Under the pieces are notes generated by a model, which saw only the letters and a program-made list of their open reading frames with translations, made no database searches and was not told the origin of the DNA. A stretch of 10,910 bases of DNA, taken from NCBI GenBank assembly GCA_949744025.1, contig CATJWA010000262.1, positions 1 to 10,910 of the forward strand, read 5' to 3'. The translations under genes and the position numbers were made by a program. Positions 1 through 6,396 of the stretch are shown one piece after another (within the stretch, counting starts at the first letter, position 1; each line of letters begins with the position of its first letter). The stretch comes from an uncultured Eubacteriales bacterium. Its GTDB lineage: Bacteria; Bacillota; Clostridia; Oscillospirales; Oscillospiraceae.

Positions 1-487
1 CGGCGGGGGACTTGCCATGCTGCCGATGCTCCAGCGCGAGATTGTCGAGCTGCGCGGCTGGGCCAGCGAGCAGGAGCTGACGGACTATTACGCCATAGGC
101 CAGTGTACCCCCGGCATAATCGCGGTAAACACAGCTACTTTCGTCGGCCAAAAGCAGTGCGGCATAGTCGGGGGAATAGTGGCAACATTAGGGCTGGTGT
201 TCCCATCTCTGGTAATCATCACCATTGCCGCGGCGGTGTTGGGAAATTTCGCGGAGCTGCCCTCGGTGAGAAACGCTTTTGCGGGAGTTCGCGCGTGTGT
301 AAGCGTGCTGATACTCAACGGCGCGGTCAAGCTCTGGAAAAAAACAGTGGTGGACCGCGCCACGCTGTGCATTTTCGCGGCCGTCACAGCCGCATCACTG
401 CTGACGAAGCTATCGCCGGTGCTGTTTGTGCTGCTTGCCGCCGCCGCGGGACTGGCACTCAAGGGACTGGAGGCGCGCGGGAAATGA
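1..487 (+). CDS. CHR family (chromate) transporter, first subunit, 5' partial
   Basis: This is an inner-membrane protein of the CHR (ChrA-type) family, whose members move chromate or other oxyanions. The reading frame is open back to base 2 and the codons before the first visible ATG (base 17) read Gly-Gly-Gly-Leu-Ala. That is the family's conserved GGGxAxLP motif, which normally lies about 20 residues into the protein, so the true start is upstream of the window. Further family marks are GW, TPGIIAVNTATFVG and GGIVATLGLVFPS, followed by hydrophobic helices. The protein is a short, single-domain CHR unit, the kind usually encoded as adjacent pairs that act together. Its TGA overlaps the ATG of the next CHR gene (ATGA). 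The family call is secure; the real substrate cannot be read from sequence. Confidence 0.9.
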   Translation, partial: GGGLAMLPMLQREIVELRGWASEQELTDYYAIGQCTPGIIAVNTATFVGQKQCGIVGGIVATLGLVFPSLVIITIAAAVLGNFAELPSVRNAFAGVRACVSVLILNGAVKLWKKTVVDRATLCIFAAVTAASLLTKLSPVLFVLLAAAAGLALKGLEARGK

Positions 488-1068
488 TTTATCTGAAGCT
501 TTTCTGGGAGTTTTTCAAAACGGGCCTGTTCGCCATCGGCGGCGGCATGGCCACGCTGCCATTCCTGCGCGACATGGGCGCGCGCACCGGCTGGTTTACC
601 GACGCTCAGCTCACCGACATGATTGCCGTGTCGGAGTCTACACCGGGGCCCATCGGCGTCAATATGGCCACTTATGTCGGCTACGAGTCGGCGGGCATTC
701 CCGGCGGAGTTATTGCAACGCTGGGGCTTATCGCGCCGTCTATAATCATTATCCTTATAATCGCGGCCTTCCTCAAGAGCTTCCGCGACAACCGCTATGT
801 AGAGCGCGTGTTCTACGGCATACGTCCGGCTTCTGCCGGGCTTATCACTGCAGCTGGTGTGTCGGTTATGCTGTTGTGTCTTTTTGATGTCGAGGCATAT
901 AAGCTCACGGGCGAGCTTGCCCAGCTTGTGAGCGTGAAGGGCCTTGTGCTTTTCGCGGCTGTGTGGGTGCTCACGAACCTGGTGAAGCCCACAAAAAATC
1001 TGCACCCGATAATCTTCATCGCGCTTTCCGCGGCCGCGGGCATAGTTTTCCGCTTTGCGGGAGCATAG
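484..1068 (+). CDS. CHR family (chromate) transporter, second subunit
   Basis: This 194-aa membrane protein is the second half of a short-chain CHR pair. It starts at an ATG inside the stop of the upstream gene (4-base ATGA overlap), with GGAGG at 469-473 as ribosome site, which points to translational coupling and equal dosage. It repeats the signature of its partner: GGG at residues 19-21, LP at 25-26, GW at 36-37, STPGPIGVNMATYVG at 52-66 and GGVIATLGLIAPS soon after, then several hydrophobic segments. In known short CHR pairs the two proteins work together, probably with opposite membrane orientation; that is family knowledge. Chromate is the named substrate, but the physiological anion in an anaerobe may differ. 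The gene ends 1 base before the convergent ylbJ-like gene, with no terminator visible. Confidence 0.92.
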   Translation: MIYLKLFWEFFKTGLFAIGGGMATLPFLRDMGARTGWFTDAQLTDMIAVSESTPGPIGVNMATYVGYESAGIPGGVIATLGLIAPSIIIILIIAAFLKSFRDNRYVERVFYGIRPASAGLITAAGVSVMLLCLFDVEAYKLTGELAQLVSVKGLVLFAAVWVLTNLVKPTKNLHPIIFIALSAAAGIVFRFAGA

Positions 1069-1069
1069 G

Positions 1070-2059
1070 TCAGAGAATAACTGCGGCTGTGACAAAAGTG
1101 AACAGGGCGGAGACAAGTCCGTGGAGAATGCGTCCGGCGAAATGCCGGGCGCATTTCATGTCTGTGCCCTCAAGCACTGACAGGGTCTGGCAGTGAACGC
1201 TCAGTCCGCCGAAGCCGAGAAGGAACGAGCACAGCGCCAGATTCGCCGGCGTGGGGGCAAGGCCGCTCATCGCTCCTATGCCGCCTCCCAATTCAAGCAG
1301 GCCGGTGAGCAGCGCGCGGCAGAAGGTGAGCCCCGCGCCGCTGCGCGCGGAAAGCTCTCCTGCCGCGGCTGAGAAAATCCCCGCGCGCTCAAGCAGTCCG
1401 GTCACGACGCAGAAAAACAGTACAAAGCCGCAGACGTTCAGCGTTGAGCTGACGGCGTTTTTTACGCTGTCCGACAGCGCCGCGGCAAAGGAGCGGACCT
1501 GAAGCTCCCCGTGCGGCGCCGTGACGGCCGCGCCCCTGCGCCCATGGGAAAAGACCACGCCGACGGTAACGGCCGCGAGAACATGGCTGAGATACAAAAC
1601 CACGCCGCACGCCGAGCTGCCGAATACCCCCGAGCCCGCCGCGCCGAGGATAAAGGCGGGGCCGGTGTTGTTGCAGAAGGGCAGCAGCCGCTCGCCCTCC
1701 CGTGCGCTCAGCTCCCCGGAGCGTACAAGCCCCGCCACGGCGCCCGCGCCTACGGGATAGCCTCCCGTCAGCCCCAGCACAAAGGGAACACAGCCCAGTC
1801 CCGAAACCCCGAAAAGCGTGCGCATGGGCCTCTCCGCCGCGCGTGCCAGAAGCTGAGGCAGTCCCAGCGCGGAGACAAGCCCTGACAGCACGAAGAAGGG
1901 CAGCAGCGAGGGAACGATGACCGACGAGCACAGCTCAAGTCCGTGCCTGACGCTCTCCGCCGCGGCCGCTGGAGCGAGGGCAAGCGCTCCCAGCCCGGCA
2001 ATCGCGGCCGAGCAGGACAGCCAGAAGCCCGCGTATTTTTTTACCTTAATGTTTTGCAC
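1070..2059 (-). CDS. ylbJ: YlbJ-like sporulation integral membrane protein (nucleoside-recognition/Gate domain)
   Basis: This is a polytopic membrane protein of about 329 aa, with many Ala/Gly/Leu-rich hydrophobic segments from residue 10 to the end. The motifs GGYPVG (residues 99-104) and FCNNTGPAFILG (128-139), plus a second hydrophobic half with a similar layout, fit the YlbJ branch of the Gate or 'nucleoside recognition' family. In Bacillus, ylbJ is a mother-cell (sigma-E) sporulation gene needed for proper spore formation; its transported substrate is unknown. At about 329 aa it is shorter than Bacillus YlbJ (about 400). I chose the GTG at 2059 because AGGTGG lies 8 bases upstream. The frame also has GTG codons at 2071 and 2068, which lack an SD. 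It is divergent from yqfC, another sporulation gene. A generic Gate-domain transporter is the alternative. Confidence 0.75.
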   Translation of the reverse strand: MQNIKVKKYAGFWLSCSAAIAGLGALALAPAAAAESVRHGLELCSSVIVPSLLPFFVLSGLVSALGLPQLLARAAERPMRTLFGVSGLGCVPFVLGLTGGYPVGAGAVAGLVRSGELSAREGERLLPFCNNTGPAFILGAAGSGVFGSSACGVVLYLSHVLAAVTVGVVFSHGRRGAAVTAPHGELQVRSFAAALSDSVKNAVSSTLNVCGFVLFFCVVTGLLERAGIFSAAAGELSARSGAGLTFCRALLTGLLELGGGIGAMSGLAPTPANLALCSFLLGFGGLSVHCQTLSVLEGTDMKCARHFAGRILHGLVSALFTFVTAAVIL

Positions 2060-2067
2060 CTTTTGCA

Positions 2068-2073
2068 CCACCT
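2068..2073 (-). promoter_or_regulatory. Ribosome binding site of the ylbJ-like gene
   Basis: On the minus strand this reads AGGTGG, one mismatch from AGGAGG. It lies 8 bases before the GTG at 2059. It overlaps the two upstream GTG codons of the same frame, which have no SD of their own. This favours the 2059 start. Confidence 0.5.
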
Positions 2074-2179
2074 TAAAATGCCGCTTTGTACAAAGGATAT
2101 GTCAAAGCTGGCGTAAACTTGTCTTTGAGCGCATAAGATGTCCGGTAGAGGCGCTCAGGGCGCGGGGAGGTAGAGGAAA
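2072..2179. other. Divergent intergenic control region between ylbJ-like gene and yqfC
   Basis: This 108-base gap must hold the promoters of both the ylbJ-like gene (-) and yqfC (+). I see a perfect palindrome at 2084-2095. On the minus strand TTGACA lies at 2105-2100 and an AT-rich CATTTTAA at 2080-2073, but the spacing is long (19 bases) and the -10 is poor. On the plus strand CATAAGAT at 2132-2139 resembles a sigma-E or sigma-G type -10, but no matching -35 lies at the right distance. No promoter call is secure. Confidence 0.5.
2084..2095. repeat. Perfect 12-bp palindrome, possible operator
   Basis: CTTTGTACAAAG is its own reverse complement, with no spacer. It sits between the divergent ylbJ-like and yqfC starts, between the TTGACA at 2105-2100 and the AT-rich box at 2080-2073 on the minus strand. 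It could be a dimeric regulator site; a chance palindrome is also possible. The regulator is not identifiable. Confidence 0.35.
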
Positions 2180-2443
2180 ATGCCAAGGTGGATAGATGAG
2201 CTGGCCGAGCGGTTCGACCTGCCGGCGGAGACGGCGGCGGGCGCGCCCAAAATAACCGTGACGGGCGCCAGCCGCGTAATTATAGAAAACCACAGGGGTC
2301 TGCTGGAGTATTCCGACACGCTCATAGAGGTCGGCGCCGGACGCTTCCACGTGCGTGTGCGCGGTGAAGGGCTTCTGCTGCGGGCGATGGACAGCGAGAT
2401 TCTGATAATAAGCGGAACTATATTCGGAGTTGACCTGGAATAG
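2180..2443 (+). CDS. yqfC: Sporulation protein YqfC
   Basis: This 87-aa protein matches the small YqfC family in length, composition and position directly upstream of yqfD. The sequence opens with PRWIDELAERFDLP and continues with the family-type beta-rich core: ITVTG, VIIENHRGLLEYSD, VRVRGEGLLLRAM and a closing ILIISGTIFGVDLE. No signal peptide or membrane segment is seen, so it is probably cytoplasmic or peripheral. In Bacillus subtilis yqfC is under mother-cell sigma-E and precedes yqfD and phoH; its biochemical role is not established. The ATG is preceded by GGGGAGG (2164-2170) with a second purine run (AGAGGAAA) closer in. A strong hairpin begins within its stop codon and separates it from yqfD. 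Confidence 0.9.
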   Translation: MPRWIDELAERFDLPAETAAGAPKITVTGASRVIIENHRGLLEYSDTLIEVGAGRFHVRVRGEGLLLRAMDSEILIISGTIFGVDLE

Positions 2444-2472
2444 CGAAAAACAGGAAAAGCCTGTTTTTCGCT
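2442..2472 (+). terminator. 13-bp perfect hairpin between yqfC and yqfD, terminator- or attenuator-like
   Basis: The left arm at 2442-2454 (AGCGAAAAACAGG) pairs perfectly with 2460-2472 (CCTGTTTTTCGCT) around a 5-base loop AAAAG. The left arm overlaps the yqfC TAG. No T-run follows the full stem. However, the inner ACAGG/CCTGT stem is itself followed by TTTT and preceded by an A-run, the layout of a weak bidirectional intrinsic terminator. It may reduce readthrough into yqfD or act as an mRNA stability element. Confidence 0.5.
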
Positions 2473-2521
2473 GTTGCAGGGGTTCGCTGCGAGGCTTTTT
2501 CAACATGGGGAGTGACAGGAT

Positions 2522-3742
2522 ATGTACGGATTTTTCAACAGGATACGTTCGCGCGCCTGCGTGACGGTCAGCGGGGCGATGCCGGAGGCGCTGCTCAACG
2601 CCTGCGCGGCGGCGGGAATTGAGATAATCTCAGCCGTGCCGGTGGACCCCGTTACGCTGCGCCTGACGGTGCCCTACAGGCGGCTGCGCCAGGTGCATTC
2701 GCTGGCGCAGAAATGTATGTGCACGCTCAGCGAGGAGGCTGACGCGGGCGCGGCGGCCATGGGAAGAAAGCTCCGGCACAGGCTCACGGCCTTTGTGCTG
2801 GCGGTATGCGCGCTTGGGATTCTGTTTGTGTCGCGGGCTTACATATGGGAGATAGAGGTCACTGGCAACGAGACCGTGAGCACTGGAGAGATACTCGACG
2901 CGCTCGAGCGGTGCGGCGTCGGCCTGGGCAGCTTCTGGCCGGACTTCACCAGCGACAGCATACGCAGCCGCGTGCTTGCGCAGCTTCCGGAGCTGTCCTG
3001 GCTGACGGTGAACGTCCGCGGCAGCCGCGCCGAGGTGATAGTGCGAGAGCGGATACAAAAGCCGGAGATGATAGACAACGACGAGCCCTTCGATATTTTT
3101 GCGGGGAAGGAGGGCTTTATCGTGGAGGTGCGCGCTCTGGCCGGCAGCGCGCAGGTGCGGCGCGGGCAGGCCGTTTCCCGCGGACAGCTTCTCATTTCCG
3201 GAGCGGTGGAGGACATCACGGGCGGCGTGCGCGGAGTGCATGCCTACGGTGAGGTGACGGCGCGGACCTATTACGAATTAACCGCTGTAAGCCCCTCCGT
3301 GCAGGAGCAAAAGAGCTATACGGGCGAGGAAAAAGACCGCTGGGCACTTGTTATAGGCAATAATCGCATAAATTTTTACGGAAACAGTAGCATTTCCGAC
3401 TCTGATTGTGATAAAATCTACACGGAATACAAAATGGAGGTTGAGGGGCTTTTTTCCCTGCCGGTTAGCCTTGTGCGCGAGCGCAGCGTGTTTTATGAGC
3501 GTGAGAGCGTGCAGACGGACGCGTATCAGCAGCGCCTGCTGCTCGAGCAGGAGCTGCACCGGAGGCTCCTGGAGGAGACGAACGGAGGAAAAATAATTTA
3601 CGAGAGCTTTTCACGCAGCCAGGATGGGGATATAATAAGCGTGTGTCTGAGAGCAGAATGTGAAGAATCAATAGGCGTTTCCGTCAGGAAGGAGACTGAG
3701 CCGCTCCCGGAGGCGGAGCCGGATACCATTGAAGGGATTTAA
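2522..3742 (+). CDS. yqfD: Sporulation protein YqfD
   Basis: This 406-aa protein is close to the usual YqfD length (about 400). A soluble N-terminal part of about 85 residues is followed by one membrane helix (residues 88-104), after which the chain is probably outside the cytoplasm or in the intermembrane space of the developing spore. Residues 110-177 (IEVTGNETVS ... PELSWLTVNVRGS ... VRER) read like an FtsQ/POTRA-type repeat. Residues 198-227 include GSAQVRRGQAVSRGQLLISG, a beta-hairpin pattern like lipoyl or barrel-sandwich domains. A charged, helix-prone stretch and an acidic tail follow. In Bacillus, yqfD is a sigma-E gene required for efficient sporulation. The ATG has GGGGAG at 2507-2512 upstream. 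phoH begins 5 bases after the stop. Confidence 0.92.
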   Translation: MYGFFNRIRSRACVTVSGAMPEALLNACAAAGIEIISAVPVDPVTLRLTVPYRRLRQVHSLAQKCMCTLSEEADAGAAAMGRKLRHRLTAFVLAVCALGILFVSRAYIWEIEVTGNETVSTGEILDALERCGVGLGSFWPDFTSDSIRSRVLAQLPELSWLTVNVRGSRAEVIVRERIQKPEMIDNDEPFDIFAGKEGFIVEVRALAGSAQVRRGQAVSRGQLLISGAVEDITGGVRGVHAYGEVTARTYYELTAVSPSVQEQKSYTGEEKDRWALVIGNNRINFYGNSSISDSDCDKIYTEYKMEVEGLFSLPVSLVRERSVFYERESVQTDAYQQRLLLEQELHRRLLEETNGGKIIYESFSRSQDGDIISVCLRAECEESIGVSVRKETEPLPEAEPDTIEGI

Positions 3743-3747
3743 GATAA

Positions 3748-4755
3748 ATGACAGAACGAACGATAGAGGTTGACAGGATAGAGAACATTATCAGCGTTTT
3801 CGGCTCATTCGACCAGAACCTGCGCATAATTGAGACTGAGCTTGGCGTGTCGGTCTCGGACAGAGAATCAGAGCTTCGCATATCCGGCGAGGCGGAGGCC
3901 GTGATGCACGCGGAGAAGGCGATAAACGGCCTGCTGTCTCTCGCGGCGAAGGGCGAGAGTATAGACGCGCAGAACGTGCGTTATATTCTGGGGCTGGTGC
4001 GTGAGGGCAGGGAGACGGACATAGGCGGGCTGACCGACGACGTTATCTGCGTCACGGCCAAGGGCAAGCCCGTAAAGGCCAAGACCCTGGGACAGAAAAA
4101 ATACTGCGAGGCCATGCGCGAAAACACGGTCACGCTCGGCATAGGCCCCGCCGGCACGGGCAAGACCTATCTTGCCGTAGCCGCGGCGGTGGCGGCTTTC
4201 CGTGCCAGGGAGGTCAACCGCATAATCCTCACCCGCCCGGCCGTGGAGGCCGGCGAGCGGCTCGGCTTCCTGCCGGGGGACCTTCAAAGCAAGGTTGACC
4301 CATATCTGCGTCCGCTGTACGACGCGCTTTTCGATATGCTCGGCGCGGAAACCTACAACAAATACCTCGAGCGCGGCAACATTGAGGTTGCCCCCCTGGC
4401 CTACATGCGCGGCCGCACGCTGGATGACAGCTTCATAATTCTCGACGAGGCGCAAAACACCTCCCGCGAGCAGATGAAGATGTTTTTAACCCGCATGGGC
4501 TTCGGCTCGAAAATGGTGATAACCGGAGACGTGACGCAGATTGACCTGCCCTCGGACAAGCCCAGCGGGCTGAAGGAGGCCATGCGCGTGCTCGACGGTA
4601 TAGAGGATATCAAAATTTGCCGCCTTTCGGCCGCGGACGTGGTGCGCCATGTGCTGGTGCAGCGGATAATCGAGGCGTATGAGAAGCACGCCGCGCCGCC
4701 GGACAGGCCGGCAAAGCCGGTAAGGCGCAATACCTACAAAAGAAAGAACGGGTAA
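3748..4755 (+). CDS. phoH: PhoH-like P-loop ATPase
   Basis: This 335-aa cytoplasmic ATPase belongs to the PhoH family, related to the helicase fold and tied to RNA metabolism; its gene commonly sits beside ybeY. Residues 1-75 form a KH-like N-terminal region. Walker A is GPAGTGKT at residues 133-140 and Walker B is FIILDEAQN at 229-237, and MVITGDVTQIDLP further on is the helicase motif III-like segment typical of PhoH. The tail (RRNTYKRKNG) is basic, as expected of a nucleic-acid-binding protein. The start ATG lies 5 bases after yqfD with GAAGGGA upstream, and ybeY starts 3 bases after the stop. The usual Bacillus neighbour yqfF (pgpH), normally between phoH and ybeY, is absent. The exact substrate is not known. 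Confidence 0.96.
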   Translation: MTERTIEVDRIENIISVFGSFDQNLRIIETELGVSVSDRESELRISGEAEAVMHAEKAINGLLSLAAKGESIDAQNVRYILGLVREGRETDIGGLTDDVICVTAKGKPVKAKTLGQKKYCEAMRENTVTLGIGPAGTGKTYLAVAAAVAAFRAREVNRIILTRPAVEAGERLGFLPGDLQSKVDPYLRPLYDALFDMLGAETYNKYLERGNIEVAPLAYMRGRTLDDSFIILDEAQNTSREQMKMFLTRMGFGSKMVITGDVTQIDLPSDKPSGLKEAMRVLDGIEDIKICRLSAADVVRHVLVQRIIEAYEKHAAPPDRPAKPVRRNTYKRKNG

Positions 4756-4758
4756 GGG

Positions 4759-5250
4759 ATGCACAGAATATCAATTTCGCGTGAAAAACGCGGCCTCGGC
4801 TTTCCTGAGGCGGGCAGGCTGATAACAAGGGCGGTCAAAGCCGCGCTGCGGGAGCAGGGAGTGGACTGTGACTGCACGGTGAACGTACTGCTGACGAACG
4901 ACGCGGGAATACATGAGATAAATCTTGCGCAGCGCGGCGTGGACAGCGCGACCGACGTGCTGTCCTTCCCCCTGGGCGAGCTTGAGCCGGGGCGCTTCGA
5001 CCCTGACGCGTGCGAGTACGACTACGAAAACGAGGCCGTGCTGCTCGGTGACATGGTTCTCTCGCTCGAGCGGTGTCAGTCGCAGGCTGAGGAATTCGGC
5101 CACAGCTTTGCGCGCGAGGTGAGCTACCTTGCTGTACACTCGACGCTGCACCTGCTCGGCTACGACCACGTGGACGAGGGAGAGCAAAAGACGCTCATGC
5201 GCTCGCGCGAGGAGGCGGTTATGAGCGCGCTGAACCTTGCGCGCGAATGA
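4759..5250 (+). CDS. ybeY: rRNA maturation endoribonuclease YbeY
   Basis: This 163-aa protein carries the zinc site of the YbeY family, HSTLHLLGYDH, with ligand histidines at residues 127, 131 and 137. The sequence SATDVLSFPL upstream of it is the second family signature. YbeY is a single-strand RNA endonuclease that works in 16S rRNA 3'-end processing and late 70S quality control, often with Era and ribosomal proteins. The middle part has an acidic insertion (RFDPDACEYDYENEAV) before the LLGDMVLS segment, a place where family length varies. The gene is packed between phoH (3-base gap) and era (13-base gap), so the three are almost certainly cotranscribed. The AAGGG just before the ATG is close for an SD, so coupling to phoH translation is likely. 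Confidence 0.97.
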   Translation: MHRISISREKRGLGFPEAGRLITRAVKAALREQGVDCDCTVNVLLTNDAGIHEINLAQRGVDSATDVLSFPLGELEPGRFDPDACEYDYENEAVLLGDMVLSLERCQSQAEEFGHSFAREVSYLAVHSTLHLLGYDHVDEGEQKTLMRSREEAVMSALNLARE

Positions 5251-5252
5251 GC

Positions 5253-5258
5253 GGGGAG
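5253..5258 (+). promoter_or_regulatory. Ribosome binding site fixing the era start
   Basis: GGGGAG lies 5 bases before the ATG at 5264. It supports that start over an in-frame TTG at 5237, which lies inside ybeY, and over the ATG at 5279. Confidence 0.75.
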
Positions 5259-5263
5259 AGGAA

Positions 5264-6169
5264 ATGGAGAATGCACATATGACAGAGAAAACGGCGATGA
5301 TAACCATATGCGGCCGGCCGAACGTGGGTAAGTCCACGCTGACGAACGCTTTTGTCGGCGAGAAGATAGCCATAGTCTCAAGCAAGGCGCAGACGACGCG
5401 AAACCGCATAACCGGCATAGCGGCGCGCGGGGAAACTCAGCTTATAATCATGGACACGCCCGGCTTTCACAAGCCGCGCAACCGCCTGGGGGACTATATG
5501 GTTGCCCAGGTGCGCGAGAGCATGCCCGACGTAGATTTGATTTTGCTTGTGGTAGAGCCCATAGCGAACGTGGGAGCGCAGGAGAGGGAGCTCATCGAGC
5601 GCATAAAATCCGTCGGCTGCCCCGCGGTGCTGGTGATAAACAAGATTGACACGGTGGAAAAGGAGACGCTTTTGGCCGTCATTGCGGCGTACTCCGAGAC
5701 ATTTGATTTCGACGCGGTGATACCGGTGTCGGCGAAGAAAAATGACGGGCTGGACGAGCTTATGCGAGTGATGGACTCATATGCCAAGCCGGGTCCGCAT
5801 CTTTTTCCCGACGACATGATAACCGACCAGCCGGAGCGGCAGATATGCGCGGAAATAGTACGCGAGAAGCTGCTTATGTGCCTTGAGCGCGAGATTCCTC
5901 ACGGTACGGCCGTGGAGGTAACCCGCTTTTCCGAGCGGGAGGAGAGCGGAATTATCGACCTGGACGTGACCATTTACTGCGAAAAGACCAGCCACAAGGG
6001 GATAATTATCGGCAAGCACGGCGCCATGCTCAAGCGCGTGGGCGAGCTGGCAAGGCACGACATCGAAAAGTTCATGGGCACGAAGGTGTTTTTGCAGACC
6101 TGGGTGAAGGTAAAGGAAAACTGGCGGGAGAGTGCGGCTCAGCTTAGAAACTTTGGGTATACGGAATAG
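5264..6169 (+). CDS. era: GTPase Era
   Basis: This 301-aa protein has the normal Era length. The G1 loop is GRPNVGKS at residues 17-24, G3 is DTPG at 64-67 and G4 is NKID at 126-129. QTTRNRITGI, with the switch threonine, lies between G1 and G3. The C-terminal KH domain has its GxxG loop as GKHG at 250-253, followed by a segment ending WVKVKENWRE. Era binds the 3' end of 16S rRNA near the anti-SD and couples 30S assembly to GTP hydrolysis; it is essential in most bacteria. Starting at 5264 puts the G1 loop at the usual distance from the N-terminus, with GGGGAG 5 bases upstream. The gene follows ybeY and precedes yqzL and recO, the classic Firmicutes order. Confidence 0.98.
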   Translation: MENAHMTEKTAMITICGRPNVGKSTLTNAFVGEKIAIVSSKAQTTRNRITGIAARGETQLIIMDTPGFHKPRNRLGDYMVAQVRESMPDVDLILLVVEPIANVGAQERELIERIKSVGCPAVLVINKIDTVEKETLLAVIAAYSETFDFDAVIPVSAKKNDGLDELMRVMDSYAKPGPHLFPDDMITDQPERQICAEIVREKLLMCLEREIPHGTAVEVTRFSEREESGIIDLDVTIYCEKTSHKGIIIGKHGAMLKRVGELARHDIEKFMGTKVFLQTWVKVKENWRESAAQLRNFGYTE

Positions 6170-6214
6170 ATTTTTCCAACTATAAATTCGCCCGCCGCGA
6201 GGCAAAATAGTCTC

Positions 6215-6220
6215 AGGAGG
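6215..6220 (+). promoter_or_regulatory. Ribosome binding site of the yqzL-like small gene
   Basis: A perfect AGGAGG lies 8 bases before the ATG at 6229. An ATG at 6224 is also near, but it opens only a 17-codon frame. This site is strong evidence that the 48-aa frame is translated. Confidence 0.75.
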
Positions 6221-6228
6221 CGGATGGT

Positions 6229-6375
6229 ATGGACAAGGAGCATTGGAGCGTATTTCTTGACACAGGCGATCCGGTGAGCTATCTGCTGTGCCGGGCTGGC
6301 GAGGAGAAGAAAAAGCAGGAAAAAAAGCAGGCCGCGAAGCCGGAGAAGCCTCATAGCGGAGGCGTCTCGCTTTGA
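6229..6375 (+). CDS. yqzL: YqzL family small protein
   Basis: This 48-aa frame lies between era and recO, where Bacillus and many Clostridia carry yqzL. The N-terminal half, with WSVFLDTGDPVSYLL at residues 6-20, fits the family pattern of Trp, Phe, Thr-Gly and Tyr-Leu-Leu in a short helical protein. It is followed by a lysine/glutamate-rich linker (residues 25-41) and a short tail. A perfect AGGAGG lies 8 bases before the ATG. The gene lies 59 bases after era and 21 before recO. Function is unknown in the family; there is no membrane segment and no cysteine motif. Confidence comes from position, ribosome site and the WxVFxxTGxxxxYLL pattern together, since a frame this short proves little by itself. 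Confidence 0.8.
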   Translation: MDKEHWSVFLDTGDPVSYLLCRAGEEKKKQEKKQAAKPEKPHSGGVSL

Positions 6376-6396
6376 GGGGAGGCGGAGCTTACATAA

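Noticed and set aside
1028..1039. 12-bp GC palindrome near the chr 3' end (overlapping SacII/NotI sites)
   Set aside because: It is inside coding sequence made of Ala/Gly codons and has no T-run, so it is not a terminator; a by-product of composition.
88..1116. Long open frame on the minus strand opposite the chr genes
   Set aside because: It is antisense to two clear CHR genes, is rich in His/Arg/Ala as a GC-rich shadow frame, and shows no family motif.
2112..2139. Sigma-E/K/G promoter for yqfC based on CATAAGAT
   Set aside because: The -10 is fair, but no -35 (ATA-type, AC or GHATR) lies at the needed distance.
2102..2506. 134-codon minus-strand frame over yqfC and its flanks
   Set aside because: It covers yqfC and the hairpin in antisense, has no SD and resembles no protein family.
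5237..5263. In-frame TTG extension of era into ybeY
   Set aside because: The SD at 5253-5258 would lie inside the extended frame, and the added residues are not part of the Era family.
6158..6186. TATAAA at 6181-6186 as a promoter for yqzL-recO
   Set aside because: No -35-like hexamer lies 16-18 bases upstream (the position reads TATACG).
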